16,625 nt of DNA from Flavobacteriales bacterium UBA6969 (GTDB taxonomy: Bacteria; Bacteroidota; Bacteroidia; Flavobacteriales_D; Sanyastnellaceae), in assembly GCA_002448555.1 (NCBI GenBank), contig DJYV01000112.1:1-16625 (forward strand), given 5' to 3'. Below, one piece after another: positions 1 through 7,740 of this stretch (its first letter is position 1; each line of letters opens with the position of its first letter). The position numbers were made by a program, and so were the translations under genes. The notes beneath the pieces are model-generated. The model saw only the letters and a list, made by a program, of their open reading frames with translations. It did no database searches and was not told the origin of the DNA.

Positions 1-1205
1 GAAATGACATACCAACGTATTGGAAAGGCTTGGTAAACGGTGAGAGCGGAGCCGCTCCCATCACCAAGTTTGATGCGACCAATTTCAAAACGCAGTTTGC
101 CTGCGAGGTGAAAAATTGGGACGTATCTGAATTCCTCGATCGTAAAGCATCGAGGAAGATGGACCTGTTCGCCCAGTACGCAGTTGTCTGTTCCGATCAA
201 GCCTTAGAAGATGCGGGCCTTGCCGGGGAGGATTCCCCCGTGAATCCCGACCGCGCCGGCGTCATTTGGGGTTCGGGCATTGGAGGGTTCCAAACTTTCA
301 TGAACGAAGCCTTGAATTTCCACCGCAGCGATGGCATTCCGCGCTTCAGTCCGTTTTTCATCCCCATGATGATTTCGGACATTGCGGCGGGCCACATCAG
401 CATGCGGCACGGGTACCGCGGTCCCAACTTCTGCACGGTTTCGGCTTGTGCCAGTGGGACCAACGCCATGATCGATGCGTTCAACTACATTCGGTTGGGT
501 AAAGCCGACGTCATGGTAACCGGTGGCTCAGAAGCAGCGGTGACCGAAGGCGGAATTGGGGGGTTCAATGCGTTGAAGGCCCTCTCAACCCGCAACGACG
601 AACCGGCCAAGGCCTCCCGTCCGTTTGACTCTACCCGTGACGGTTTCGTGCTCGGTGAGGGCGGCGGCGCGATTATCTTGGAGGAATACGAGCACGCAGT
701 CGCACGTGGTGCAACGATCTACTGCGAGATGGTGGGCGGAGGTATGAGCGCCGATGCACACCACATCACGGCGCCTCATCCCGAAGGACTCGGTGCGTTG
801 AACGTCATGAAATCCGCATTGGATGATGCGGGCATGAAACCAGATGAAGTGGACTACGTGAACGTACATGGTACGTCCACTCCGCTGGGAGACGTTGCAG
901 AGACCAAGGCCATTCAAGGTGTCTTTGGGGACCACGCGTACGACCTCAACATCAGCTCGACCAAATCCATGACGGGCCACTTGCTGGGTGCTGCAGGGGC
1001 CATCGAAGGCATTGCCTGCATCCTCGCGATCAAGTACGGCGTTATTCCGCCAACCATCAACTTTGAACACGCCGATGAGGCGCTCGATTCCAAATTGAAC
1101 TTCACGTTCAACAAAGCGCAAGAGCGCACGGTACGAGCCGCACTCTCCAACACTTTCGGGTTTGGGGGGCACAACGCTTCGGTCTTGTTTAAGGCTTTGG
1201 ATTAA
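1..1205 (+). CDS. fabF: 3-oxoacyl-[acyl-carrier-protein] synthase II (FabF), 5' end outside window
   Basis: FabF condenses malonyl-ACP with a growing acyl-ACP in cytosolic type II fatty acid synthesis. The frame is open from the first base and reads NDIPTYWKGLVNGESGAA, which matches the FabF region about 15-35 residues into the protein, so only a short N-terminal part is missing and the TTG near base 30 is not the start. The Cys-His-His triad is visible: the nucleophile Cys in TVSACASGTNAM (codon 447-449), His in VNVHGTSTPLGD (867-869) and His in SMTGHLLGAAGAIE (978-980). The C-terminal FGFGGHNASVLFK is typical. In Bacteroidota acpP usually lies just upstream and rnc follows, as here. The stop is TAA at 1203-1205, 8 bases before rnc. 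Identification is secure; FabB-type enzymes are the only close alternative. Confidence 0.96.
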   Translation, partial: NDIPTYWKGLVNGESGAAPITKFDATNFKTQFACEVKNWDVSEFLDRKASRKMDLFAQYAVVCSDQALEDAGLAGEDSPVNPDRAGVIWGSGIGGFQTFMNEALNFHRSDGIPRFSPFFIPMMISDIAAGHISMRHGYRGPNFCTVSACASGTNAMIDAFNYIRLGKADVMVTGGSEAAVTEGGIGGFNALKALSTRNDEPAKASRPFDSTRDGFVLGEGGGAIILEEYEHAVARGATIYCEMVGGGMSADAHHITAPHPEGLGALNVMKSALDDAGMKPDEVDYVNVHGTSTPLGDVAETKAIQGVFGDHAYDLNISSTKSMTGHLLGAAGAIEGIACILAIKYGVIPPTINFEHADEALDSKLNFTFNKAQERTVRAALSNTFGFGGHNASVLFKALD

Positions 1206-1213
1206 TCCGTCTT

Positions 1214-1960
1214 TTGGGACTGCTGCGAAACCGAAACTGGGCCAACCGCTGGAGCCGAGGGGGCGTTTCACCTGATTTTAGACAATTCGTCAAATCCGAG
1301 TTTGGCATTCGCGTGCGGAATGGTGCGTGGTACAAACAAGCGATGACCCACGGTTCGATGATATCTGAACTGGAACCTGGTGAACAGTCGAATGAACGGT
1401 TGGAGTTTCTCGGTGATTCCATTCTCGGCGCTGTGGCTGCGGAACTTGTCTTTTTTCGCTTTCCCCATCAGGACGAGGGGCCGTTGACTCAAAAACGCTC
1501 GAACTTGGTGAGCCGCAAATCGCTCAACCGGATCGGTGAGGCCATGGGACTTGGTGATTACATTCAGACGACCATCACGCAGCGTCCGCTCCCAAGCACC
1601 GTCGTTGGCAATGCCCTGGAAGCGCTGATTGGTGCCATTTACCTCGATCACGGTTACAAAAAGACCCGTGCGCTCGCCTCGTCCATGCTGATGCGTTATG
1701 GCGCAGAAGTGGCGATGGAAGCCTCCGCAGACTTCAAATCCAATCTGTACCATTGGGCCCAAGTGGAAGGCAAGGTGGTGCACTATGAGGAGAAAAAAGC
1801 GCAAGGCACCGTTGGACAGGCACAAGGTGTTCATGAGGTGGTATTGATGGTGGACAATCAGCCGGTCGCAGAAGGCTCAGGCTCGTCCAAAAAAGAGGCG
1901 GAACAGGAAGCGGCGCGTGTCGCCTTGGAACGCGGAGAATGGCGTGAAAAACCGCTGTAA
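1214..1960 (+). CDS. rnc: Ribonuclease III
   Basis: RNase III cuts double-stranded RNA in rRNA and mRNA processing. The 248-residue protein has an N-terminal catalytic domain with the signature NERLEFLGDSIL (E61 and D68 match E. coli E38 and D45) and a second metal site in GNALEALIGAIYLD (E136 matches E117; N133 stands where E. coli has D114). A double-stranded RNA-binding domain covers about 172-243 and ends in SSKKEAEQEAARVAL. The start is TTG: the first in-frame ATG lies inside the conserved AMTHGS segment (residue 44), and no earlier start codon is open in frame. TTG at 1214 is 8 bases after the fabF stop, so translation is probably coupled. No promoter motif is visible upstream, so it is likely cotranscribed with fabF. 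Confidence 0.95.
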   Translation: MGLLRNRNWANRWSRGGVSPDFRQFVKSEFGIRVRNGAWYKQAMTHGSMISELEPGEQSNERLEFLGDSILGAVAAELVFFRFPHQDEGPLTQKRSNLVSRKSLNRIGEAMGLGDYIQTTITQRPLPSTVVGNALEALIGAIYLDHGYKKTRALASSMLMRYGAEVAMEASADFKSNLYHWAQVEGKVVHYEEKKAQGTVGQAQGVHEVVLMVDNQPVAEGSGSSKKEAEQEAARVALERGEWREKPL

Positions 1961-1976
1961 TTCTGAGCGGACGCGG

Positions 1977-1984
1977 TATATTCG
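1977..1984 (+). promoter_or_regulatory. Candidate -7 promoter element TATATTCG
   Basis: TATATTCG followed by C fits the Bacteroidota sigma-A -7 element (known consensus TAnnTTTG plus a pyrimidine) with C at the third base of TTTG. It lies in the 30-base gap between rnc and the IPExxxVDY gene, 6 bases before the ATG. No TTG -33 element is evident at the usual distance. If it is used, the transcript would start at or next to the start codon. Confidence 0.5.
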
Positions 1985-1990
1985 CATGGT

Positions 1991-2437
1991 ATGCAGTGGC
2001 TTGACGAAGACTTCGCTGACGCGTGTGATTTTGAACTTTTGGGGCTGAGCAGCCACCTGCCACCGCATCGGTTGGCGTGGGAACTGAATCAGCACCTGGA
2101 GTGGCGGTTGGAGTTTTTCAAAGTGCTTGAAGTCCAACAGCGCAAAGGGCATTCGGAGCATGCGGTTTACCGATACGAAGACGTCTCAAGTCACGGCTCA
2201 CAAACGTGGTACGTCATTGAAAACAAAGCCCCAAACGGCATGATTGCGCGGTTCAAGGGCGGAGCGGAAATGGACTACCTCGTTCAGGCCATGGATGAGG
2301 CGGACTCCATGGCAGAGGCCTTGGAGCACATTCGATCCATGCGGGGGGTCAATTACATCCTCCAACTCGATCCACTTGAGTCGGGCGCCATTGAGCACCT
2401 GGCCTTGATGGACATAACCCCAGAAATTGAGGGCTGA
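1991..2437 (+). CDS. IPExxxVDY family protein (function unknown)
   Basis: A 148-residue protein of the IPExxxVDY family, found in Bacteroidota and commonly located between rnc and pyk, exactly as here. No biochemical role is established to my knowledge. Visible family features are the N-terminal FELLGLSSHLPPHRLAWELNQ, with the typical RLAWxLN, an ENKAPNG segment corresponding to the usual Asn-Lys, and the C-terminal signature, which here reads IRSMRGVNY (residues 114-122) instead of IPExxxVDY, so Pro, Glu and Asp are replaced. It has no signal peptide or membrane segment and is presumably cytosolic. An ATG at 1986 is out of frame and dies quickly, so ATG 1991 is the start. pyk follows after 12 bases with no promoter motif between them, suggesting cotranscription. 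Confidence 0.85.
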   Translation: MQWLDEDFADACDFELLGLSSHLPPHRLAWELNQHLEWRLEFFKVLEVQQRKGHSEHAVYRYEDVSSHGSQTWYVIENKAPNGMIARFKGGAEMDYLVQAMDEADSMAEALEHIRSMRGVNYILQLDPLESGAIEHLALMDITPEIEG

Positions 2438-2449
2438 AGAATTGAAACG

Positions 2450-3868
2450 ATGAAACGAACGAAAATTGTAGCTACGATGGGCCCGGCCTCCAACACGGAG
2501 GAACGGCTGGAGGCGTTGATTCAAGCCGGGATGAACGTGGCACGCCTGAACTTTTCCCACGGCGAACATGCCATTCATGGGCAGACTATTGCCAACGTCC
2601 GAAAGGTGGATGAGAAATTGGGAACCCACACGGCATTGCTGGCTGATTTGCAGGGCCCCAAATTGAGAATCGGTGAGTTGGAAGGCGGTCAAATCGACCT
2701 CGTAAAAGGGGAAGAGTTGGTCATTCGCACGGGCAAAGAGACAGGGACCGCAGGTGTTGTTTACACCAGTTACGTGCAATTCGCCCGGGATGTGAAAGCA
2801 GGTGAGCCCGTGCTTATGGACGACGGTAAGCTCGAATTGCGTGTTTTGGAAACGGACGGGAAAGGAGAGGTGCGATGCGAGGTGGTTCACGGTGGTGTGC
2901 TGAAACCTCGAAAAGGCATCAACTTGCCGTCCACTGCCATTTCACTGCCGTGCATCACGGAAAAGGACGCCGTGGATTTGGCTTACGCCTTGGAGCAAGA
3001 TGTGGACTGGGTTGGCCTGTCGTTTGTGCGCAACGCCCAAGACATTGTGGAACTCCGCGAGCGCATCGAGGCCGAGGGTAAGCACACCCGAATCATTGCC
3101 AAAATTGAGAAACCCGAGGCGCTGGAAGACCTCGATGGCATCCTCGAGGAGACCGATGCTGTGATGATTGCGCGTGGGGACTTGGGGGTGGAGATCCCCA
3201 AGCAGGAAGTGCCGTTGGTCCAAAAGGACATCATCCAGCGCTGCATGCACATGGGCAAACCAGTGATCGTTGCGACCCAGATGATGGAGTCGATGATTGA
3301 GGCTTCGGTTCCCACGCGAGCGGAAGTCAACGATGTAGCCAACGCCGTATTGGACGGCGCAGATGCGGTAATGCTCAGCGCAGAAACATCGGTAGGTGCT
3401 TATCCGGTTGAAGCAGTAACGGCTATGACGGACATCATTGAATCGATGGAGGGCCAAGACCGCATGTATTACCATGAGCGTCCGCCTTTGAGCCCCGAGG
3501 ACGATCGATTCATCAGCGATAGCATGTGTTACAACGCCTGCAGGTTGGCGAAGCGTGTGAATGCCAAGGCCATTGTGACGATGACCTTCTCGGGGTACAC
3601 GGCTGTTCAGGTATCGAGCCAACGCCCCAAGGCCCACATCTATATGTTCACCGCGAACAAGCGGGTGTTGGCGCAGATGTCCCTCGTTTGGGGTGTTTCG
3701 GCGTTCCCTTACTTGAAAATGGTAAGCACGGACCACACCATTGCTGACATCAAATTTGAATTGACCAAGATGGGCGCTGTCAACGATGGCGACTTCGTGG
3801 TTCACTTGGCGAGCATGCCCATTGCGGATGCGGGTATGACGAACATGCTCAAGCTCAGCCAAGTGTAG
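2450..3868 (+). CDS. pyk: Pyruvate kinase
   Basis: Pyruvate kinase makes pyruvate and ATP from phosphoenolpyruvate and ADP, the last step of glycolysis in the cytosol. The 472-residue length is standard, without the extra C-terminal PEP-utiliser domain of some Bacillus-type enzymes. Motifs in order are KIVATMGPAS, ARLNFSHG (phosphate and potassium site), LADLQGPKLR, the KPRKGINLPS loop, IIAKIEKPEAL with active-site K218 and metal ligand E220, MIARGDLGVEIP with metal ligand D244, and the signature VATQMMESMIEASVPTRAE with T276. The B domain spans roughly residues 70-165. ATG 2450 directly begins the conserved MKRTKIVATMGP, so the start is secure. It follows the IPExxxVDY gene by 12 bases. The 84 bases after its stop contain the ileS promoter motif and no clear terminator hairpin. 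Confidence 0.97.
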   Translation: MKRTKIVATMGPASNTEERLEALIQAGMNVARLNFSHGEHAIHGQTIANVRKVDEKLGTHTALLADLQGPKLRIGELEGGQIDLVKGEELVIRTGKETGTAGVVYTSYVQFARDVKAGEPVLMDDGKLELRVLETDGKGEVRCEVVHGGVLKPRKGINLPSTAISLPCITEKDAVDLAYALEQDVDWVGLSFVRNAQDIVELRERIEAEGKHTRIIAKIEKPEALEDLDGILEETDAVMIARGDLGVEIPKQEVPLVQKDIIQRCMHMGKPVIVATQMMESMIEASVPTRAEVNDVANAVLDGADAVMLSAETSVGAYPVEAVTAMTDIIESMEGQDRMYYHERPPLSPEDDRFISDSMCYNACRLAKRVNAKAIVTMTFSGYTAVQVSSQRPKAHIYMFTANKRVLAQMSLVWGVSAFPYLKMVSTDHTIADIKFELTKMGAVNDGDFVVHLASMPIADAGMTNMLKLSQV

Positions 3869-3910
3869 TTAAATCAAGGGGTTGGAGCTCTTCGATGGCC
3901 GCGCCGTTGT

Positions 3911-3918
3911 TATCTTCG
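3911..3918 (+). promoter_or_regulatory. Candidate -7 promoter element TATCTTCG for ileS operon
   Basis: TATCTTCG plus C lies in the 84-base pyk-ileS gap, 34 bases before the ileS ATG. It is identical to the motif before ricT and fits the Bacteroidota -7 consensus with one substitution. A TTG at 3882-3884 lies 26 bases upstream, longer than the usual spacing of about 17-23, so the -33 box is uncertain. This would drive ileS, the DksA-like gene and lspA, since no further motif is seen between them. Confidence 0.55.
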
Positions 3919-3952
3919 CGCCTTTGCGTAAACCGACCCGATTGCATTCCGA

Positions 3953-6900
3953 ATGAGCACTTCTGCACCGCAACCCAACTTCCCTGAACGCGGCTCCCTC
4001 AACCTTCCCAACATTGCTGACGACATCCTCGCCAGCTGGGAACAGGACGGGACGTTCCAGAAGAGCATCGAGACGCGTCCGGCTGATCGGCCGTACGTGT
4101 TCTTCGAAGGGCCGCCTTCCGCCAACGGAAAGCCGGGCATCCACCACGTGATGGCCCGAGCCATCAAAGACATTTTTTGCCGATTTCACACCCTGAAGGG
4201 ATACCGCGTCGAACGAAAAGCGGGCTGGGACACCCACGGCCTGCCCGTGGAGTTGGGCGTGGAAAAAGAACTCGGCATCACCAAAGAGGACATCGGGGTC
4301 AAACTGACCATTGAAGAGTACAACGAGGCGTGCAAGAAAGCCGTCATGCGGTACACGGACATTTGGAACGACCTCACCCGCAAAATGGGGTATTGGGTCG
4401 ACATGGACGCGCCGTACGTGACCTACGAAAACAAGTACATTGAGAGCGTCTGGTGGTTACTCAAGCAACTCGACGACAAAGACTTGCTCTACAAGGGCTA
4501 CACCATCCAGCCGTACAGCCCTGCGGCGGGAACGGGATTGAGTTCACACGAACTGAACCAGCCGGGTGCATACCGCGACGTCAAGGACACCACGGTCGTA
4601 GCCCAATTCAAGGCGCTGCCCGAATGTGGAGCACGCGTGCTCGAGCACGCAGGGTCTGAGAAGGCGGAAGCCTATGGTCACTTGCCCGTCTACTTCTTGG
4701 CATGGACGACCACGCCGTGGACGCTCCCTTCCAATACGGCCCTCACGGTTGGACCGGATATCACTTACGTCCTTGTGGCCACCAAGAACCGGTACACCGA
4801 CGAGTCCGGGTTGGTGGTGTTGGCGGAGGATTTGATGGGCAAGCATTTTGGCGGGAAAAAAGCCCCGGAACACGAGGTGATTGCCCGCATCAGCGGCGCA
4901 GAATTGTGTGGCGCGCGGTACGAACAACTGCTCGATTGGGCTGAACCCATGAAAGGCGTGAGCGAGGCATTCCGCATCATTCCCGGTGATTTCGTAACCA
5001 CGGAAGACGGTACGGGCATCGTCCATACAGCGCCGACTTTCGGAGCGGACGATGCGCGCGTGGCTTCAGCTGCGGGTGTTCCCCCCATGCTCATCGACGA
5101 CGGCACGGGCCAAGGAGTCCCGTTGGTGGACCTGCAGGGCCGCATCCGCGACGGCGCTGGGCCCCTTGCCGGTCGGTACGTCAAGGAGGAGTATTACGAT
5201 GAAGGAGAAGCGCCAGAGCGGTCGGTGGACGTAGAAATTGCCATCGATTTGAAAGGCAAGGGACTCGCGTTTTTGGTCGAAAAATACGAGCACAACTACC
5301 CCCATTGCTGGAGAACGGACAAGCCGGTCCTTTACTACCCGCTGGACAGCTGGTTCATTCGCGCAACTGCAGCCAAAGAGCGCATGCAGGAGCTGAACAA
5401 AACCATTCGCTGGAAGCCGGTAAGCACGGGGTCGGGCCGTTTCGGAAAGTGGTTGGAAAATCTGAACGACTGGAACCTCAGCCGCTCGCGGTTTTGGGGC
5501 ATTCCCATTCCCATTTGGTCCACCGAAGACGGCACCGAGCGCCGGTGCATCGGCTCAGTAGAGGAGTTGAAAGCAGCCTGTGCGGAGGCCGTAGAGTCCG
5601 GACTCATGGATGCTAACCCCTTGGAAACCTTTGTTCCTGGGGACATGTCCAAGGCCAACTACGAGCAGTTCGACTTGCACAAGCACGTCGTCGACCGCAT
5701 CACACTCAAGGCTTCCGACGGACGCCCGATGCGGCGCGAGGCAGATCTGATTGACGTTTGGTTTGACAGCGGATCCATGCCGTACGCCCAGTGGCATTAC
5801 CCGTTTGAAAACAAAGAAAAAATCGACGCGGGTCAGTCGTACCCTGCCGACTTCATTGCGGAGGGCGTGGACCAAACCCGCGGCTGGTTCTACACGCTGC
5901 ACGCGATTGCCACGATGGTCTTCGATTCCGTAGCGTACAAAAACGTTGTCAGCAATGGCTTGGTTCTCGATAAGAACGGCCAGAAGATGTCCAAGCGATT
6001 GGGCAACGCCGTAGATCCTTTCGAGACGTTGGGTCAATACGGCCCCGACGCGACCCGCTGGTACATGATTTCCAACGCTCAGCCGTGGGACAACCTCAAA
6101 TTCGATGCGGACGGCATCACAGAGGTCCAGCGCAAGTTCTTTGGCACGCTGCACAACACCTACAATTTCCTCGCCTTGTATGCCAACATCGATGGCTACA
6201 CCGGAGGAGGGGATGAGGTGCCGATAGCCAATCGCCCCGAGATTGACCGGTGGGTGCTGTCGCGCTTGAATTCGTTGATCCAGGAGGTGACCGAAGCGTA
6301 CGAAGCGTTGGAGCCCACCAAGGTGGCCCGTGCAATCCAGTCGTTTGCGATCGACGACCTCTCGAACTGGCATGTGCGCCAATCGCGCCGCCGCTTTTGG
6401 AAGGGCGAAATGAGCGACGACAAGCGAAGCGCCTACCAAACGCTGCATACATGCCTGAAGTCGCTGTCGGTGATGATTTCTCCCATCGCACCATTTTACG
6501 CAGACCGGTTGTACCGGGATTTGACCGGTGCGGAGGAATCCGTGCATTTGGCGGTATTCCCGGAAGCGGAAGCGGCCTGCATTGATACAGAACTCGAAGC
6601 CCGCATGGCCCTCGCGCAGCAAATCAGCTCCCAGGTGCTGTCCTTGCGTAAGCGTGAGCGGTTGCGTGTCCGGCAGCCTTTGCGCCGCGTGTTGGTGCCG
6701 GTGCTAAACGAACGGATGGCGAGCCGCATTGAGACGATGGCGAACCTCATCGAAGGGGAGGTCAACGTTAAGGCCATTGAAGTAGTTCGGGACGGCGAGA
6801 ACACAGAAGTGTCGATCGTGAAACGCGTGAAGCCGGACTTCAAGGCCCTCGGCCCCAAATTTGGTAAGCGCATGAAGGCCGTAGCGGCGGCAGTGAACGC

Positions 6901-7348
6901 CCTTGATGCCGGAGGAATTGCAGAACTGGAGCGGGAAGGACGTGTGGCTGTCAACCCGGACGATGGACAAGGCGAAGCGCTGGTGGAAGTGTCGGAGGTG
7001 GCCATCTTGACCGATGATATTCCAGGTTGGTTGGTTTCAAGCGTAGGCGGCGTGACCGTAGCGCTGGACATCAGTTTGGATGATGCGTTGAAGGGCGAAG
7101 GGCTGGCACGTGAGTTGGTGAACCGGGTTCAGAACTTGCGAAAAGATGCCGGACTCGAAGTCACCGACCGCATCGCTTTGACCGTAGATTCGGCGCCTGA
7201 AGTGGAAGCCGTGATGAAGGAGAATTTGGATTATATTGCTCACGAGACGTTGGCGAATGAGGTGCGTTGGGAGACCGTTCCCGGCGCTGAAAGGATTGAA
7301 TTGAGCCAAGGCATCAACGTGGCCTTGGCAGTGACAAAACAGGATTAA
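3953..7348 (+). CDS. ileS: Isoleucyl-tRNA synthetase, type 2 (eukaryote-like), with GIHH signature
   Basis: IleRS charges tRNA-Ile and hydrolyses misactivated valine. The 1131-residue length, VRQPL motif in the C-terminal part and absence of any cysteine in the last ~250 residues (so no C-terminal zinc finger) point to the type 2, eukaryote-like IleRS. Motifs in order: FFEGPPSANGKPGIHHVMAR, where the class I HIGH signature is replaced by GIHH at residues 62-65; the CP1 editing domain with AWTTTPWTLPSN (about 247-258) and GTGIVHTAPTFGADD (about 353-367); DQTRGWFYTLHAI; and KMSKR at 678-682, the ATP-binding KMSKS loop. The anticodon-binding domain and the C-terminal extension follow. GXHH in type 2 IleRS has been linked to hyper-resistance to mupirocin, so intrinsic resistance is inferred here. 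It is the first gene of a unit with the DksA-like gene (12-base gap) and lspA. Confidence 0.97.
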   Translation: MSTSAPQPNFPERGSLNLPNIADDILASWEQDGTFQKSIETRPADRPYVFFEGPPSANGKPGIHHVMARAIKDIFCRFHTLKGYRVERKAGWDTHGLPVELGVEKELGITKEDIGVKLTIEEYNEACKKAVMRYTDIWNDLTRKMGYWVDMDAPYVTYENKYIESVWWLLKQLDDKDLLYKGYTIQPYSPAAGTGLSSHELNQPGAYRDVKDTTVVAQFKALPECGARVLEHAGSEKAEAYGHLPVYFLAWTTTPWTLPSNTALTVGPDITYVLVATKNRYTDESGLVVLAEDLMGKHFGGKKAPEHEVIARISGAELCGARYEQLLDWAEPMKGVSEAFRIIPGDFVTTEDGTGIVHTAPTFGADDARVASAAGVPPMLIDDGTGQGVPLVDLQGRIRDGAGPLAGRYVKEEYYDEGEAPERSVDVEIAIDLKGKGLAFLVEKYEHNYPHCWRTDKPVLYYPLDSWFIRATAAKERMQELNKTIRWKPVSTGSGRFGKWLENLNDWNLSRSRFWGIPIPIWSTEDGTERRCIGSVEELKAACAEAVESGLMDANPLETFVPGDMSKANYEQFDLHKHVVDRITLKASDGRPMRREADLIDVWFDSGSMPYAQWHYPFENKEKIDAGQSYPADFIAEGVDQTRGWFYTLHAIATMVFDSVAYKNVVSNGLVLDKNGQKMSKRLGNAVDPFETLGQYGPDATRWYMISNAQPWDNLKFDADGITEVQRKFFGTLHNTYNFLALYANIDGYTGGGDEVPIANRPEIDRWVLSRLNSLIQEVTEAYEALEPTKVARAIQSFAIDDLSNWHVRQSRRRFWKGEMSDDKRSAYQTLHTCLKSLSVMISPIAPFYADRLYRDLTGAEESVHLAVFPEAEAACIDTELEARMALAQQISSQVLSLRKRERLRVRQPLRRVLVPVLNERMASRIETMANLIEGEVNVKAIEVVRDGENTEVSIVKRVKPDFKALGPKFGKRMKAVAAAVNALDAGGIAELEREGRVAVNPDDGQGEALVEVSEVAILTDDIPGWLVSSVGGVTVALDISLDDALKGEGLARELVNRVQNLRKDAGLEVTDRIALTVDSAPEVEAVMKENLDYIAHETLANEVRWETVPGAERIELSQGINVALAVTKQD

Positions 7349-7360
7349 AACACAACCGTT

Positions 7361-7732
7361 ATGGCAGAAACACGCTATTCGGATAACGATTTGCAGGAGT
7401 TCCAAACATTGATTGAGGAGAAGCTGGCCGTGGCCCGCGAGAACTACGATGAACTCCAACGCGCCTTGTCGCACAGCGACGACAATACCACCGATGACAC
7501 CGCGCCTACCTTCAAAATGATGGAAGATGGTTCGGAGACCATGAGCCGGGAAGAAACCGCTCAATTGGCGGCGCGTCAACAGAAGTTCATTGTCAACTTG
7601 GAAAACGCCTTGCTGCGCATCAAGAACAAGACCTACGGCATTTGCCGAGTGACCGGGAAGCTCATTCCCAAGGCACGCCTGCGCTTGGTGCCCCACGCCA
7701 CGATGTCCATCGAGGCCAAGAACAAGCAGTAA
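7361..7732 (+). CDS. TraR/DksA-family regulator lacking most zinc-ligand cysteines
   Basis: A 123-residue DksA/TraR-like protein. Family members bind RNA polymerase through the secondary channel and modulate initiation, often with ppGpp. Residues 8-40 and 60-90 look like the two arms of the coiled coil, with an acidic tip (DDNTTDDTAPTF, 40-51). The C-terminal domain keeps the fold signature YGICRVTGKLIPKARLRLVP, but aligned to E. coli DksA only the first of the four zinc cysteines remains: C95, T98, S116 and A119 replace CxxC-x17-CxxC. The fold must therefore be held without zinc, as in other Bacteroidota homologues. The tip has TxxDxA rather than the DksA DxxDxA, so ppGpp synergy cannot be assumed. 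It sits between ileS (12 bases) and lspA (8 bases), an order common in Bacteroidota. The ATG start fits the family. Confidence 0.88.
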   Translation: MAETRYSDNDLQEFQTLIEEKLAVARENYDELQRALSHSDDNTTDDTAPTFKMMEDGSETMSREETAQLAARQQKFIVNLENALLRIKNKTYGICRVTGKLIPKARLRLVPHATMSIEAKNKQ

Positions 7733-7740
7733 GCAACTCC

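Noticed and set aside
486..493. TACATTCG, a further match to the promoter motif
   Set aside because: It is in the middle of fabF with no gene start nearby; several chance matches are expected in the coding sequence.
2942..3862. 306-codon open frame antisense to pyk
   Set aside because: Fully opposite a secure pyruvate kinase gene, with no recognisable motifs and an atypical His/Arg-rich composition.
4629..4648. Two overlapping perfect palindromes, GAGCACGCGTGCTC and GTGCTCGAGCAC
   Set aside because: They lie within the ileS coding sequence and are explained by codons for the segment ARVLEHA; no repeat elsewhere supports a binding site.
5555..6622. 355-codon open frame antisense to ileS
   Set aside because: It lies fully inside the clearly coding ileS, resembles no family, and such frames are expected opposite GC-rich genes.
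7642..7740. Upstream extension of lspA to an ATG inside the DksA-like gene
   Set aside because: It overlaps a convincing gene by 91 bases, and the extra residues do not resemble LspA; TTG 7741 places the first helix properly.
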